The notes under the pieces: generated by a model
What the model saw: only the letters and a program-made list of their open reading frames with translations
What the model was told of the DNA's origin: nothing
Database searches by the model: none
Shown here: positions 1 to 8,481 of the stretch, in pieces
How the letters are laid out: each line of letters opens with the position of its first letter
Numbering within the stretch: position 1 is the stretch's first letter
Origin: Planosporangium flavigriseum
Lineage (GTDB): Bacteria; Actinomycetota; Actinomycetes; Mycobacteriales; Micromonosporaceae
Reading direction: 5' to 3'
Assembly (NCBI RefSeq): GCF_011947225.1
Contig: NZ_JAATVW010000007.1
Span: 1 to 64,000 of the forward strand
DNA: 64,000 nucleotides
Translations under genes and position numbers: made by a program

Positions 1-32
1 CTTCTCGACCCTCGTCAGTAAGGCGTAACCCT

Positions 33-74
33 GCTCGACCCTTCCAGTACGCGTCACCGCTGGAAGGGTCGAGC
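33..74. promoter_or_regulatory. Perfect 15-bp inverted repeat upstream of the alcohol dehydrogenase
   Basis: Arms 33-47 (GCTCGACCCTTCCAG) and 60-74 are exact reverse complements around a 12-nt loop. A related copy of the left arm (CTCGACCCT) lies at 5-13. There is no T-run after the stem, so it may be a terminator of an unseen upstream gene, a leader hairpin, or an operator for the operon starting at 117. The ADH ribosome site AGGAGA follows about 30 nt later. The role is an inference; the repeat itself is plain in the sequence. Confidence 0.6.
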
Positions 75-116
75 GGTGTCTGGCGTCGAACGCCATTTCT
101 TTAGGAGAGCAAGCAC

Positions 117-1121
117 ATGAAGGCAGCCCTACTCGAACAAGCCGGCCCGATCGAGAGCAAGCCGCTGAAGCTGCGCGAGGTGGCCGACCCCACCCCGTCG
201 GCGACCCAGATCGTCATCAAGGTGGGCGCCTGCGGTGTCTGCCGCTCCAACCTCCACATGGTCGAAGGGGACTGGCTGCCCAACACGCCGGCGTCGTTCC
301 CGATCATTCCCGGCCACGAGGTCGCGGGTACGGTCTCGTCGGTCGGCTCGGCCGTCACGCACCTCAAGGTCGGCGACCGCGTCGGCGTCCAGCCGATCTG
401 GAAGACCTGCGGCGTCTGCGAGTACTGCTTCTCCGGCCGCGAGCAGCTGTGCCGCCAGCGGCAGATCACGGGGGAGACCCTCGACGGCGGCTACGCCGAG
501 TACATGCTCGCGGAGTCGGCGTACGCGTACCCGCTGCCGGACAACCTCTCCTTCGAGGAAGCAGCCCCGCTGTTCTGCCCCGGCATCACCGCGTACGGCT
601 CGGTGTCCAAGGCGCACCTGACGCCCGGCCAGAAGGTCGCCGTCCTGGGCGTCGGCGGTGTGGGCCACATGGTCATCCAGATGGCCGCCCTCACCGGCGC
701 CGACGTGTACGCCGTGACCCGTAGCGCGGTGCACCAGGGCGTGGCCGAGGAGCTGGGTGCGATCGCCTCCTACAGCCCCAAGGCCTCCGGCGGCAGGAAC
801 CTGTCCGACAACGCCATGGACGCCGCCATCGTGTTCGCGCCGTCCGACGCCTCGGTGGCCGAAGCCATGCGCGTCGTCAAGCCCGGCGGGCGGATCGTTC
901 TGGGCGTCGCCCAGAACGTCGGCCTGCTCGACATCGGTGACGAGCGGACCGTCGTCGGCTCGGTGCTGGGCAACCGCCAGCAGATGCGTGAGGTCCTCAA
1001 CCTCGCCGCCGCCGGCAAGCTGCGCTCGGTCCACGCCGACTACCCGCTCGCCGAGGCGAACGAGGTGCTCGGGATGCTCAAGGCCGGCGAGATCCGGGCG
1101 CGGGCGGTCCTCGTCCCGTAA
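117..1121 (+). CDS. Zinc-dependent alcohol dehydrogenase (MDR family)
   Basis: A 334-residue cytosolic medium-chain dehydrogenase that would oxidise an alcohol to an aldehyde or ketone with NAD(P). The catalytic zinc ligands are seen as Cys42 (GVCRSNLH) and His67-Glu68 (PGHEVAG). The structural zinc lobe is the four cysteines 98, 101, 104 and 112. A glycine-rich Rossmann motif (LGVGGVGHM) follows near residue 180. The Asp usual after GVCR(T) is Asn here. The ATG follows AGGAGA with 8-nt spacing. It heads a tight operon with the two oxidoreductases downstream (29 and 48 nt gaps), suggesting sequential oxidation of one substrate. The substrate cannot be told from sequence. Confidence 0.88.
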   Translation: MKAALLEQAGPIESKPLKLREVADPTPSATQIVIKVGACGVCRSNLHMVEGDWLPNTPASFPIIPGHEVAGTVSSVGSAVTHLKVGDRVGVQPIWKTCGVCEYCFSGREQLCRQRQITGETLDGGYAEYMLAESAYAYPLPDNLSFEEAAPLFCPGITAYGSVSKAHLTPGQKVAVLGVGGVGHMVIQMAALTGADVYAVTRSAVHQGVAEELGAIASYSPKASGGRNLSDNAMDAAIVFAPSDASVAEAMRVVKPGGRIVLGVAQNVGLLDIGDERTVVGSVLGNRQQMREVLNLAAAGKLRSVHADYPLAEANEVLGMLKAGEIRARAVLVP

Positions 1122-1150
1122 CAGCCCCGACCACAGCAAGGAGTTCCAGC

Positions 1151-2272
1151 GTGCCGCTTGACCAGGGTTCCGAGGCCCCGCGCGGGCCGATCCGTTTCGG
1201 TGTCGTCGGCTACGGCTGGCGGGCGGACTTCTACTTCCGCCTCGCCCGCCTGGTTCCCGACCGCTTTCAGTGTGTCGGCGCCGTGACCCGGAAGGCCGAG
1301 GTAGGCGAGCGGCTGGAGCGCGAGTGGAACATCCCGACCTACCGGCGCCCGGAGGACCTCGTGTCCTCCGGCGCGCCGGAGGTCGTCGTCACCTCGGTAC
1401 CGAGGGAGGCGAACCCCGACGTCATCCGGGCCCTGGTCGGGCTCGACACCGCGGTGCTGTCGGAGACGCCGCCCGCTGAGGACGCCGATGGGATGCGGCG
1501 GCTGTGGGCCGACGTCGGCGCCGCCGACCTGGTACAGGTCGCCGAGCAGCACCCGTACCTGCCGGTCGTCGTCGCCGTGCGGTCCCTGATCGAGCAGGGC
1601 GTGCTGGGCGACGTGACCTCCGCGCAGGTGTCCTGGACGCACGACTACCACGCGACGGCGCTGCTGCGGACCCTGCTCGGGGTACGCGCGGAGCCGGCGC
1701 GGGTGAGCGCTGTGCACACGACCACACCGGTGCTGGAGGGGCCCGACCGCGGCGGATGGCCCGACGTCCAGCGGGTGCAGGACGTCGTGCACACGCTGTC
1801 CATCCTCGACTTCGCCGGTCGCACCGGCGTGTACGACTTCACCGACGGCCAGTGGTTCCACCCCTGGCGTCGCCGGCACCTGATCCTGCGCGGCAGTCGC
1901 GGCGAGATCGTCGGCAATGATGTCATCTGGGCCGGCGAGGACGGCCGGCCGCTGTCCGCGCCGATCGTACGGCGGCACCTGGGGCTGGACGGCAACCTTG
2001 AGGGTGCCGACCTCGACACGCTGAGCTGGGCAGGTCGGGTGCTCTACCGCAACCCGTACCCGGGCGCGCGCCTGTCCGACGAGGAGATCGCCATCGCGAC
2101 CTGCCTGGAGCGCACCGGGCTCTGGCGCCGGGGCGAGGCTGCGGCGCCGTACCCGCTCGCCGACGCCTGCCAGGACCACCTGCTCGGGCTCGCCGTCCAC
2201 GAGGCGGCCGAGCGGGGCGCGCCGGTGACGACCGCCGTCGAGCCGTGGGCGGACGCCGTCCGCCTGCCATAA
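1151..2272 (+). CDS. Gfo/Idh/MocA-family oxidoreductase
   Basis: A 373-residue protein starting at GTG, with AAGGAG seven bases upstream. The N terminus carries the nucleotide-binding motif FGVVGYGWRADF (residues about 15-26), followed by the family's EKP-like segment region (LSETPPAEDADG, about residue 98). The C-terminal part fits the GFO_IDH_MocA substrate domain. Family members are NAD(P)-dependent dehydrogenases or dehydratases acting on sugars, inositols and related polyols. The classical EKP lysine is not present (ETP in that position), so catalysis may be altered. Its place between an ADH and an SDR points to a role in the same oxidation pathway. Confidence 0.82.
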   Translation: MPLDQGSEAPRGPIRFGVVGYGWRADFYFRLARLVPDRFQCVGAVTRKAEVGERLEREWNIPTYRRPEDLVSSGAPEVVVTSVPREANPDVIRALVGLDTAVLSETPPAEDADGMRRLWADVGAADLVQVAEQHPYLPVVVAVRSLIEQGVLGDVTSAQVSWTHDYHATALLRTLLGVRAEPARVSAVHTTTPVLEGPDRGGWPDVQRVQDVVHTLSILDFAGRTGVYDFTDGQWFHPWRRRHLILRGSRGEIVGNDVIWAGEDGRPLSAPIVRRHLGLDGNLEGADLDTLSWAGRVLYRNPYPGARLSDEEIAIATCLERTGLWRRGEAAAPYPLADACQDHLLGLAVHEAAERGAPVTTAVEPWADAVRLP

Positions 2273-2320
2273 CACCAGTTACGCGTGCCATGACCCACCC
2301 AGCGAAAGGGGAGCGTGCCA

Positions 2321-3031
2321 ATGACATCGCTTGCGGGAAAGGTCGCCTTCGTCACCGGAGCGAGCAGCGGAATCGGCGCCGCCGTCGCGCGCGCCCTGGC
2401 CGCTGAGGGCGTCAAAGTCGGATTCACGTCGCGTAAGCCCGTGGACCTCGGACTGGCTGACGGCCTGGGCGTGGCGTGCGACGTCCGGGACCTCGCGCAG
2501 GTGGAGGCGGCCGTCGCGGCGACGGTCGACCGCTTCGGCGGCCTGGACATCGTCGTGGCGAACGCGGGCGTCGGCTCGTGGGGACCGTTCGAGGACACCC
2601 CGGTCGAGGACCTCGACGAGATGGTCGACGTCAACGTCCGCGGCCTCTTCCACACCGTCCGGGCGACGCTGCCGCACCTGAAGGCGCGCGGCGCCGGGGA
2701 CATCATCACGGTGGCCTCCGAAGCCGGCCGGCGGGGGCTGCCGGACGAGGCCGCCTACGTGGCGACCAAGTTCGCCTCGGTCGGGTTCACCCGGTCGCTC
2801 GACCATGAGTTGCGCGGCCTTGGCATCCGCTGTACCAACATCTGCCCCGGCGGCGTCGCCACCAACTTCGGGATGGGGCGCGGGCTGCGCACCCCGGACA
2901 TGCCGCAGTTGGCGGACATGATGAGCTCGGAGGACGTGGCCGAGATGGTGCTCTTCGCACTCACCCGGCCACGCCACTACCGGATGCTCGAGGTCGCGTT
3001 CCGGTCCATGTCGGAGCAGTCCTGGGGCTGA
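2321..3031 (+). CDS. Short-chain dehydrogenase/reductase (SDR)
   Basis: A classical SDR of 236 residues. The cofactor motif TGASSGIG is at about residues 12-19, NAG (VVANAGVG) is at about 80, and the catalytic Ser (TVASEAG) and YVATK lie about 130-150. ATG 2321 is chosen over GTG 2315 because AAGGGGA at 2306-2312 is 8 nt from the ATG but only 2 nt from the GTG. The reaction is NAD(P)-dependent alcohol/ketone interconversion; the substrate is unknown. It is the third gene of the ADH operon, and its stop nearly abuts the convergent aldehyde dehydrogenase stop (1 nt between them), with no room for a terminator. Confidence 0.88.
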   Translation: MTSLAGKVAFVTGASSGIGAAVARALAAEGVKVGFTSRKPVDLGLADGLGVACDVRDLAQVEAAVAATVDRFGGLDIVVANAGVGSWGPFEDTPVEDLDEMVDVNVRGLFHTVRATLPHLKARGAGDIITVASEAGRRGLPDEAAYVATKFASVGFTRSLDHELRGLGIRCTNICPGGVATNFGMGRGLRTPDMPQLADMMSSEDVAEMVLFALTRPRHYRMLEVAFRSMSEQSWG

Positions 3032-3032
3032 C

Positions 3033-4475
3033 CTAGAGGTCGAGCCCGGTCAGGACCAGGACCCGCTCGTACGTGTAGTCCTCCATCGCGTACCGCACGC
3101 CCTCCCGGCCGACGCCGGACTCCTTGACGCCCCCGTACGGCATCTGGTCAGCGCGGAAGCTGGGCACGTCACCGATGACCACGCCGCCCACCTCCAGCTC
3201 CCGGTGGGCGCGGAACGCGACCTGGAGGTCGTGGGTGAAGACGCCGGCCTGCAGCCCGTACCGGGAGGCGTTCACCTTCGCGAACGCCTCGTCGATCCCG
3301 TCGACCGCCTCGATCACCAGAACCGGACCGAAGACCTCCTCGCAGGAGACCTTGGCGTCCGCGGGCACGTCCACGAGGACCGTCGGCGCGACGGTGGCGC
3401 CTTCCCGCGTACCGCCGGTCAGGACCTTGGCGCCGGCGGCCACAGCCTCGTCGATCCACTCCGCGACCCGGCGCGCGGCGGCCTCGTCGATCAGCGGGCC
3501 GACGTCGGTGTTCTCGTCCCACGGGTCACCGGTGCGCTGCGCGGCGACGGCGGCCGCGATCCGCTCGGCCAGCCGGTCGTAGCCGGACCGGTCGGCGAAG
3601 ACGCGCTGCACCGAGATGCAGGACTGCCCGGCCTGGTAGTTGGCGAAGGTGGCGATCCGGTTCGCCGCGAAGTCCAGGTCGGCCTCGCTGGACCAGTCGG
3701 GGCAGACCACCGCGGCGGCGTTGCCGCCGAGTTCCAGCGTGACGTGCTTGTGCGGCACCGCCCGCTGGATTCCCCAGCCCACCGGTCCGGAGCCGGTGAA
3801 CGAGACCACCGGCAGGCGCGGGTCGGCCACCAGCGCGGCGGTCTCCTCGTTGAGCAGGGGGAGTACCGACCACATCCCCGCCGGCAGGTCGCACTCGGCG
3901 AGCAGCTCCCCGAGCAGCAGCGTCGACAGCGGCGTCTTCGGCGCCGGCTTGATGATGACCGGGGCGCCGACCGCGATCGCCGGGGCGACCTTGTGGGCGA
4001 CGAGGTTGAGCGGGAAGTTGAACGGCGCGATCGCCAGCACCGGCCCGCGCGGGAACCGGCGGGTGATCGCCATCCGGCCGCTCGCGCCTGCGTCGGTGTC
4101 CAGCCGCTGGAGCTCACCCGACCAGCGCCGCGCCTCCTCGGCCGCCCAGCGGAAGGTGGAGACGGCCCGGCCGACCTCGCCGCGCGCCCACTTGAGCGGC
4201 TTGCCGTTTTCCGCGGTGATGAGCCGGGCCACCTCCTCGGTCCGCTCGGCGAGGCGGTTCGACACGTGGGCCAGGGCTTCGGCGCGGGAGTGCGCGGGCA
4301 GCGCCGCGGCCTGCGCCGCTACGGCCTGTGCCGACGCGACCGCCTCCTCGACCTGTGCGGCCGTCGGCACCGAGACCGACGCCACCGGTCGGCCGTCGTA
4401 CGGGTGGCGGACCTCGAAGGTCTGCTCACCCGTGGCGGGCCGCCCCGCCACCCAGAACATGCGTGCGTCGCTCAT
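3033..4475 (-). CDS. NAD(P)-dependent aldehyde dehydrogenase
   Basis: A 480-residue ALDH-superfamily enzyme converting an aldehyde to the acid. The catalytic cysteine is about residue 286 (AGQSCISVQ). The general-base glutamate is in VTLELGGNAA, the substrate-binding FNFPLN is present, and the C-terminal EEVFGPVL motif is intact. I take ATG 4475, although GTG 4496 is also in frame. It lies downstream of the module A permease on the same strand but behind a strong terminator. Together with the ADH operon it suggests an alcohol-aldehyde-acid route. Specificity is not inferable beyond the family. Confidence 0.88.
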   Translation of the reverse strand: MSDARMFWVAGRPATGEQTFEVRHPYDGRPVASVSVPTAAQVEEAVASAQAVAAQAAALPAHSRAEALAHVSNRLAERTEEVARLITAENGKPLKWARGEVGRAVSTFRWAAEEARRWSGELQRLDTDAGASGRMAITRRFPRGPVLAIAPFNFPLNLVAHKVAPAIAVGAPVIIKPAPKTPLSTLLLGELLAECDLPAGMWSVLPLLNEETAALVADPRLPVVSFTGSGPVGWGIQRAVPHKHVTLELGGNAAAVVCPDWSSEADLDFAANRIATFANYQAGQSCISVQRVFADRSGYDRLAERIAAAVAAQRTGDPWDENTDVGPLIDEAAARRVAEWIDEAVAAGAKVLTGGTREGATVAPTVLVDVPADAKVSCEEVFGPVLVIEAVDGIDEAFAKVNASRYGLQAGVFTHDLQVAFRAHRELEVGGVVIGDVPSFRADQMPYGGVKESGVGREGVRYAMEDYTYERVLVLTGLDL

Positions 4476-4507
4476 CGCCTCGCCACTACTCCTCACGTTG
4501 GTACACC

Positions 4508-4552
4508 TAAAAAGGCTGACCGGGCCGGTGCGCGCACACCGGCCCGGTCAGC
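4508..4552 (-). terminator. Intrinsic terminator after the module A permease
   Basis: A perfect 16-bp stem (4515-4530 with 4537-4552, starting GCTGACCGGGCCGGTG on either strand) closes a 6-nt loop. Reading leftward it is followed by CTTTTTAGG. It ends the ABC operon, only about 33 nt before the aldehyde dehydrogenase start. Confidence 0.88.
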
Positions 4553-4570
4553 AGCCTCGAACGGATTGGG

Positions 4571-5620
4571 TCAGCGGGTGGTCCGTCGCCGCAGCCGGTC
4601 GATGACGACCGCGCTGACGAGCAGCACGCCGAGGACGACCTGCTGGGTGTAGCTGGACACCCGGATCAGGTTCATGCCGTTGGAGAGCACCACCAGGAAC
4701 AGCGCGCCGATCGCCACCATGCTCAGCCGGCCCTCGCCGCCGAAGAACGACGTGCCGCCGAGCACCGCCGCCGCGATCGAGAGGATCACGTACTGGCCAC
4801 CGAGGTTCGGCTCGCCGGAGGAGACCCGGGCGGTGAGCAGGATGCCGGCGAGCGACGTCAGCGTGCTGCAGAGCACGAACGCCAGGACCTTGCTGCGGAA
4901 GACCGGCACACCGACCAGCCGGGCCGCGTTCTCGCCGCCGCCGACCGCGTAGAAGTAGCGGCCGGCGGTGGTCCAGTTCAGCAGCAGGTACAGCAGGCCG
5001 AACACGACCAGGGCGATCACGAGGGACAGCGGCACGGTGCCGATGCTGGAGTTGCCCAGGGCCGTGGTGAACGTCTTCGGCAGCCCGGTGATGGGGCTAC
5101 CGCTGGACAGGATCAGCGCGAGGCCGAAGGCGACGGCGCCGCTGCCGATGGTGACGATGAAGGACGGCACGCGGAACCGCGCCACGATCACTCCGTTGAT
5201 GAGACCGATCGCGAGGCCGACCGCGAGGCCGGCGAGCACGCCGAAGAGCACCGGCTTGGCCCCGTCGCCGCCGGTCTTCACCATCACGGTGCTTGAAACG
5301 ACACTGGTCAGGGCGATCGTCGAGCCGACCGACATGTCGATCTCGGCGATGACGAGCACCAGCATCTGCGCCATCGTGATGATGAGCAGGAACGACAGTT
5401 GCCGGCCGATGTTCGTGCCGTTGAGCGGGGTCAGGAACCGCGGCTCGATCGACGCGAAGATGACGACGCCGGCGATGAGCAGCACGGGGAGCAGCCCGAC
5501 TCGGAGCAGCGCGCTGACGAGTCGCGACGGACCCGAGGCGGCTGCGTCGGTCTGCTTGCCGAGGACCGGCCCGTCTTCCGGCTTGGACGACCGCTCGTCC
5601 AGATCAAGCGGACTGGTCAC
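4571..5620 (-). CDS. Sugar-type ABC transporter permease (RbsC family), module A
   Basis: A 349-residue BPD_transp_2 inner-membrane permease with about 8-10 hydrophobic segments. It contains the family pattern MAQMLVLVIAEIDMSVGSTI and the conserved GGENAARLVGVPV and VLGGTSFFGGEG segments. The start is GTG 5620, preceded by AGGGAG at 8 nt and overlapping the ATPase gene by 17 nt, which fits translational coupling. With the ATPase and the lipoprotein it forms a CUT2-type importer, a family that usually takes ribose-like sugars, polyols or autoinducer-type molecules. The adjacent monooxygenase and amidohydrolase argue for a non-sugar or modified substrate here; that is inference. Confidence 0.88.
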   Translation of the reverse strand: MTSPLDLDERSSKPEDGPVLGKQTDAAASGPSRLVSALLRVGLLPVLLIAGVVIFASIEPRFLTPLNGTNIGRQLSFLLIITMAQMLVLVIAEIDMSVGSTIALTSVVSSTVMVKTGGDGAKPVLFGVLAGLAVGLAIGLINGVIVARFRVPSFIVTIGSGAVAFGLALILSSGSPITGLPKTFTTALGNSSIGTVPLSLVIALVVFGLLYLLLNWTTAGRYFYAVGGGENAARLVGVPVFRSKVLAFVLCSTLTSLAGILLTARVSSGEPNLGGQYVILSIAAAVLGGTSFFGGEGRLSMVAIGALFLVVLSNGMNLIRVSSYTQQVVLGVLLVSAVVIDRLRRRTTR

Positions 5621-7151
5621 GGTGCACACTCCCTGAAGTAACAGAAGCGTCGCGCGAACCGAAGAACGCGCGGACGACATTTTCCTCGTTCAGTTCGTCG
5701 CCGCGCAGGTCGGCGACGACCCGCCCTTCACGAACCGCGTAGATCCGGTGTGACATGCCGAGGATCTCCTCGGTGTCCGACGAGATGAGCACCACGGCGG
5801 CGCCCTGCTCGCACAGCTTGTTCATGTATGCGTAGACATCCGTCTTGGCGCCGATGTCGATGCCGACGGTCGGCTCGTCGAAGACGTGTACGGGGAAACT
5901 CTTGGCGAAGGACCGGGCGAGCAGCGCCTTCTGCTGGTTACCGCCGGAGAAGCCGAGGATCGACCGCCCCGGGTCGGCGGGCTTGACCGCCAGCGCCTTG
6001 ATGACCTCGCTGGTCAGCGCCGTGCCGGCACGCCGGTTGACGATGCCGAACCGGGATGTGGTGCCGGCGGCGATCGACGGCAGCGTGATGTTCTCGCGCA
6101 GCGTCGCGGTGGTGACGAGCCCTTCGGCGTGCCGGTCGGCAGGGTAGTAGATCATTCCCTGGGCCATGGCCCGCTTCGGGCTGGGCTTGCTCAGTACCTT
6201 GCCGTCGATCTCCACGGTGCCGCCGTCGACCGGTTCCAGGCCGAAGCAGGCGCGGCCGATCTCGGACTTGCCCGAGCCGACCAGGCCGGCCAGCCCGACG
6301 ATCTCGCCGGCCGCCACCTCGAACGACACGTCCTTAAGGAGGGGCCCGCTCAGCCCGGAGACGCGCAGTCGCACCTTGCCGGGGCGGGCGTCGATTCGCG
6401 GGTAGAGCTTCTCCAGCGTGCGGCCGGACATCATCTCGACGAGCTTGTCGTCGGTGACGCCGGCGGCGTCGATCGTGCCGATCTTCTGGCCGTCCCGCAG
6501 CACCGTGACCCGGTCCGCCAGCTCCTTGATCTCAGCGAGCCGGTGGGAGATGTAGATGATGCCGATCCCGCGTTCGCGGAGGTTGGTGATGATCTCGAAG
6601 AGCCGGCGCGTCTCGGCAAGGCTGAGCGACGCCGTGGGCTCGTCCAGGATCAGGATGTCGGACTTGCGGTGCAGGACGCGGGCGATCTCCACGAGCTGCT
6701 TCTGGGCCCGGGACAGGCCAGCGACCTTCGTACGCGGGTCGAGGTCGACGCCGATGCGGGCGAGGGCCTCCTTCGCCCCGGCGAGCATCCGGTTCTTGTC
6801 GAGCAGTCCCGCGCGGCGCTGCTCGTGCGCGAGGTAGATGTTCTCGGCGATCGATAGGGCACCGACCAGGCTCATCTCCTGGAAGACCGTGCCGACCCCG
6901 TGGGCGGCCGCGCTGGTCGGGGTCAGCGCCCCCAGTTCGCGGCCGTTGATGACGATGGTGCCCTCGTCCTGCTGGACTGATCCGGAGATCGCCTTGATCA
7001 GCGTCGACTTTCCGGCGCCGTTCTCACCGAGAAGGGCGTGGATCTCGCCTCGGCGCAGGTCGAAGGAGACCCCGTCGAGTGCCTTGACACCCAGGTACCG
7101 CTTGGTGATCCGTTCGGCGCGGAGAACCACGCCCTCCTCGTGATGGTTCAT
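5604..7151 (-). CDS. Sugar-type ABC transporter ATP-binding protein (RbsA/MglA family), module A
   Basis: A 515-residue duplicated ATPase. The N-terminal half has Walker A GENGAGKST, signature LSRAQKQ and Walker B ILILDEPTASL. The C-terminal half has the degenerate Walker A GLVGSGKSE, signature FSGGNQQKALLARS and VFDEPTVGID. This two-domain architecture is diagnostic of CUT2 importers. ATG 7151 is preceded by GAGAAGGA with short spacing, and a TTG lies just upstream at 7154. It sits 17 nt after the binding-protein gene and overlaps the permease gene, so the three are one operon. Confidence 0.92.
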   Translation of the reverse strand: MNHHEEGVVLRAERITKRYLGVKALDGVSFDLRRGEIHALLGENGAGKSTLIKAISGSVQQDEGTIVINGRELGALTPTSAAAHGVGTVFQEMSLVGALSIAENIYLAHEQRRAGLLDKNRMLAGAKEALARIGVDLDPRTKVAGLSRAQKQLVEIARVLHRKSDILILDEPTASLSLAETRRLFEIITNLRERGIGIIYISHRLAEIKELADRVTVLRDGQKIGTIDAAGVTDDKLVEMMSGRTLEKLYPRIDARPGKVRLRVSGLSGPLLKDVSFEVAAGEIVGLAGLVGSGKSEIGRACFGLEPVDGGTVEIDGKVLSKPSPKRAMAQGMIYYPADRHAEGLVTTATLRENITLPSIAAGTTSRFGIVNRRAGTALTSEVIKALAVKPADPGRSILGFSGGNQQKALLARSFAKSFPVHVFDEPTVGIDIGAKTDVYAYMNKLCEQGAAVVLISSDTEEILGMSHRIYAVREGRVVADLRGDELNEENVVRAFFGSRDASVTSGSVHRDQSA

Positions 7152-7168
7152 CAATCCTTCTCAGGTGC

Positions 7169-8395
7169 TCACTTGCCGTTGACGCGGAAGACCGGCTTGA
7201 AGTCGGCCGGGGCGAACGTCGTCTCCGGGATGAAGGAGTCGAGGTTCGCGTCCGCGCCGGCGCCCGGGCCGCAGACCAGGATAGGCGCGGGGAACGCACG
7301 ACCCTTCTTCTCGTCCAGCGGGATCTTCTCCAGCAGGCGGACGGCCATGTCGACGGCCATGCGGGCCTGGATGACCGGCTGGTCGGAGACGCCGCAGGTG
7401 ACCTTGCCGCTCTTGATCTGGTCGAAGGTCGACGGGATCAGGTAGTCGGCGAAGATCTTGGCCTTGCCGCCACCAACGTTGCCGGCCACGGCCGCGTCGG
7501 CCGTCACGGCGGTGCCCGCGATCACCGAGATGCTCGGGTCGCCCTGGAGGGTGTCCTCCAGCAGCTTGAGCTGCACCTCCTTGGAGGTGTCGCCGTACTT
7601 GGTGACGGCGATGCTCGCCGGGCTGCCACTGATCGCGTCCTTGAAACCGGCCGTGGCGTCCTCGGCCCAGCCAGCCCCGGGCGGGCCGGGGAACCAGGCG
7701 ACCTTCTCGGCCTTGTTCTGCTTCTTCAGGTAATCGCCGACCGCGCCGCCCATCTCCCGCCAGTTCAGCACCGCGCGGCCGCTGACCTTCGGGTTGGAGA
7801 TGCCGTTGAGGCCGTCGATGACGACGATGCCCTGGTCGACGAGCTGCTGCACCTTGGCGTCGAGACCGTTGAAGCTGATCGCGCCGATCACGATCGCGTT
7901 GGCGCCGGACGACACGCAGTCGTCGATCTGGTTGAGCTGCTTGGCCAGCTCGGTGTAGCCGCCGGCCTCGTAGACGTCGAGGTCCACGCCGAGCCGGCGG
8001 GCCTCCTCCACCGCGCCGAAGTCCGCCGCCACCCAGTACGGGTCGGACAGGTGCGGAACCGCGAAGCAGACCTTCCACTTTTTGGAGACGAGGTCCTTCG
8101 GGATCGCGTTGTACACGCCCTCGGTCCGCGAGCCGTTGCAGCCCTCGGCCTTGGTCGCCTTGTCGTTGCAGTCGACGAAGAGCGTCGGGTACCACCAGGC
8201 GTCGCTCTTGAGCGACTCCCGGATCTCGCTGGCGGAAGCCTTGAAGCTGCCCTTGTCCGAACCTGGAATCGGCTTGGAGGGGTCGTACTTGCTCGACCCT
8301 CCGCCGGTGTCCTGCCCACTGCTGCACGCGGTGAGCAGAAGCGCGGTAGCTGTGGCTAACGCCGCCACTACCGCCTTCGCCTTACGCTTCGGCAT
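7169..8395 (-). CDS. Substrate-binding lipoprotein of the module A ABC importer
   Basis: A 408-residue secreted lipoprotein with a basic N terminus, a hydrophobic stretch and the lipobox LLLTAC with Cys24 as the lipid-anchored residue. The rest fits the periplasmic-binding-protein type 1 fold of the TorT/RbsB group (KWKVCFAVPHLSDPYW, GANAIVIGAISF, VAGNV). ATG 8395 is chosen because GGAG lies 6 nt upstream; ATG 8407 is the in-frame alternative. It would capture the imported compound outside the membrane. Its relative in module B (15249) has the same role but looks only moderately similar, so the two importers may differ in ligand. Confidence 0.87.
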   Translation of the reverse strand: MPKRKAKAVVAALATATALLLTACSSGQDTGGGSSKYDPSKPIPGSDKGSFKASASEIRESLKSDAWWYPTLFVDCNDKATKAEGCNGSRTEGVYNAIPKDLVSKKWKVCFAVPHLSDPYWVAADFGAVEEARRLGVDLDVYEAGGYTELAKQLNQIDDCVSSGANAIVIGAISFNGLDAKVQQLVDQGIVVIDGLNGISNPKVSGRAVLNWREMGGAVGDYLKKQNKAEKVAWFPGPPGAGWAEDATAGFKDAISGSPASIAVTKYGDTSKEVQLKLLEDTLQGDPSISVIAGTAVTADAAVAGNVGGGKAKIFADYLIPSTFDQIKSGKVTCGVSDQPVIQARMAVDMAVRLLEKIPLDEKKGRAFPAPILVCGPGAGADANLDSFIPETTFAPADFKPVFRVNGK

Positions 8396-8481
8396 TCTCG
8401 TCTCCATCGTGCGGTCCCGCGATTGCCGCAGGAGTACTCATCGGTCGGTACTGGAAGTTCTGAACAGAAAGTGGTGCCAGA

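Noticed and set aside
129-1139. Long reading frame antisense to the alcohol dehydrogenase
   Set aside because: Arg/Gly/Asp-rich low-complexity translation from third-position GC; the plus frame has full zinc-ADH motifs.
3204-4652. 482-codon frame antisense to the aldehyde dehydrogenase
   Set aside because: No recognisable domain and biased composition; a shadow of the real gene.
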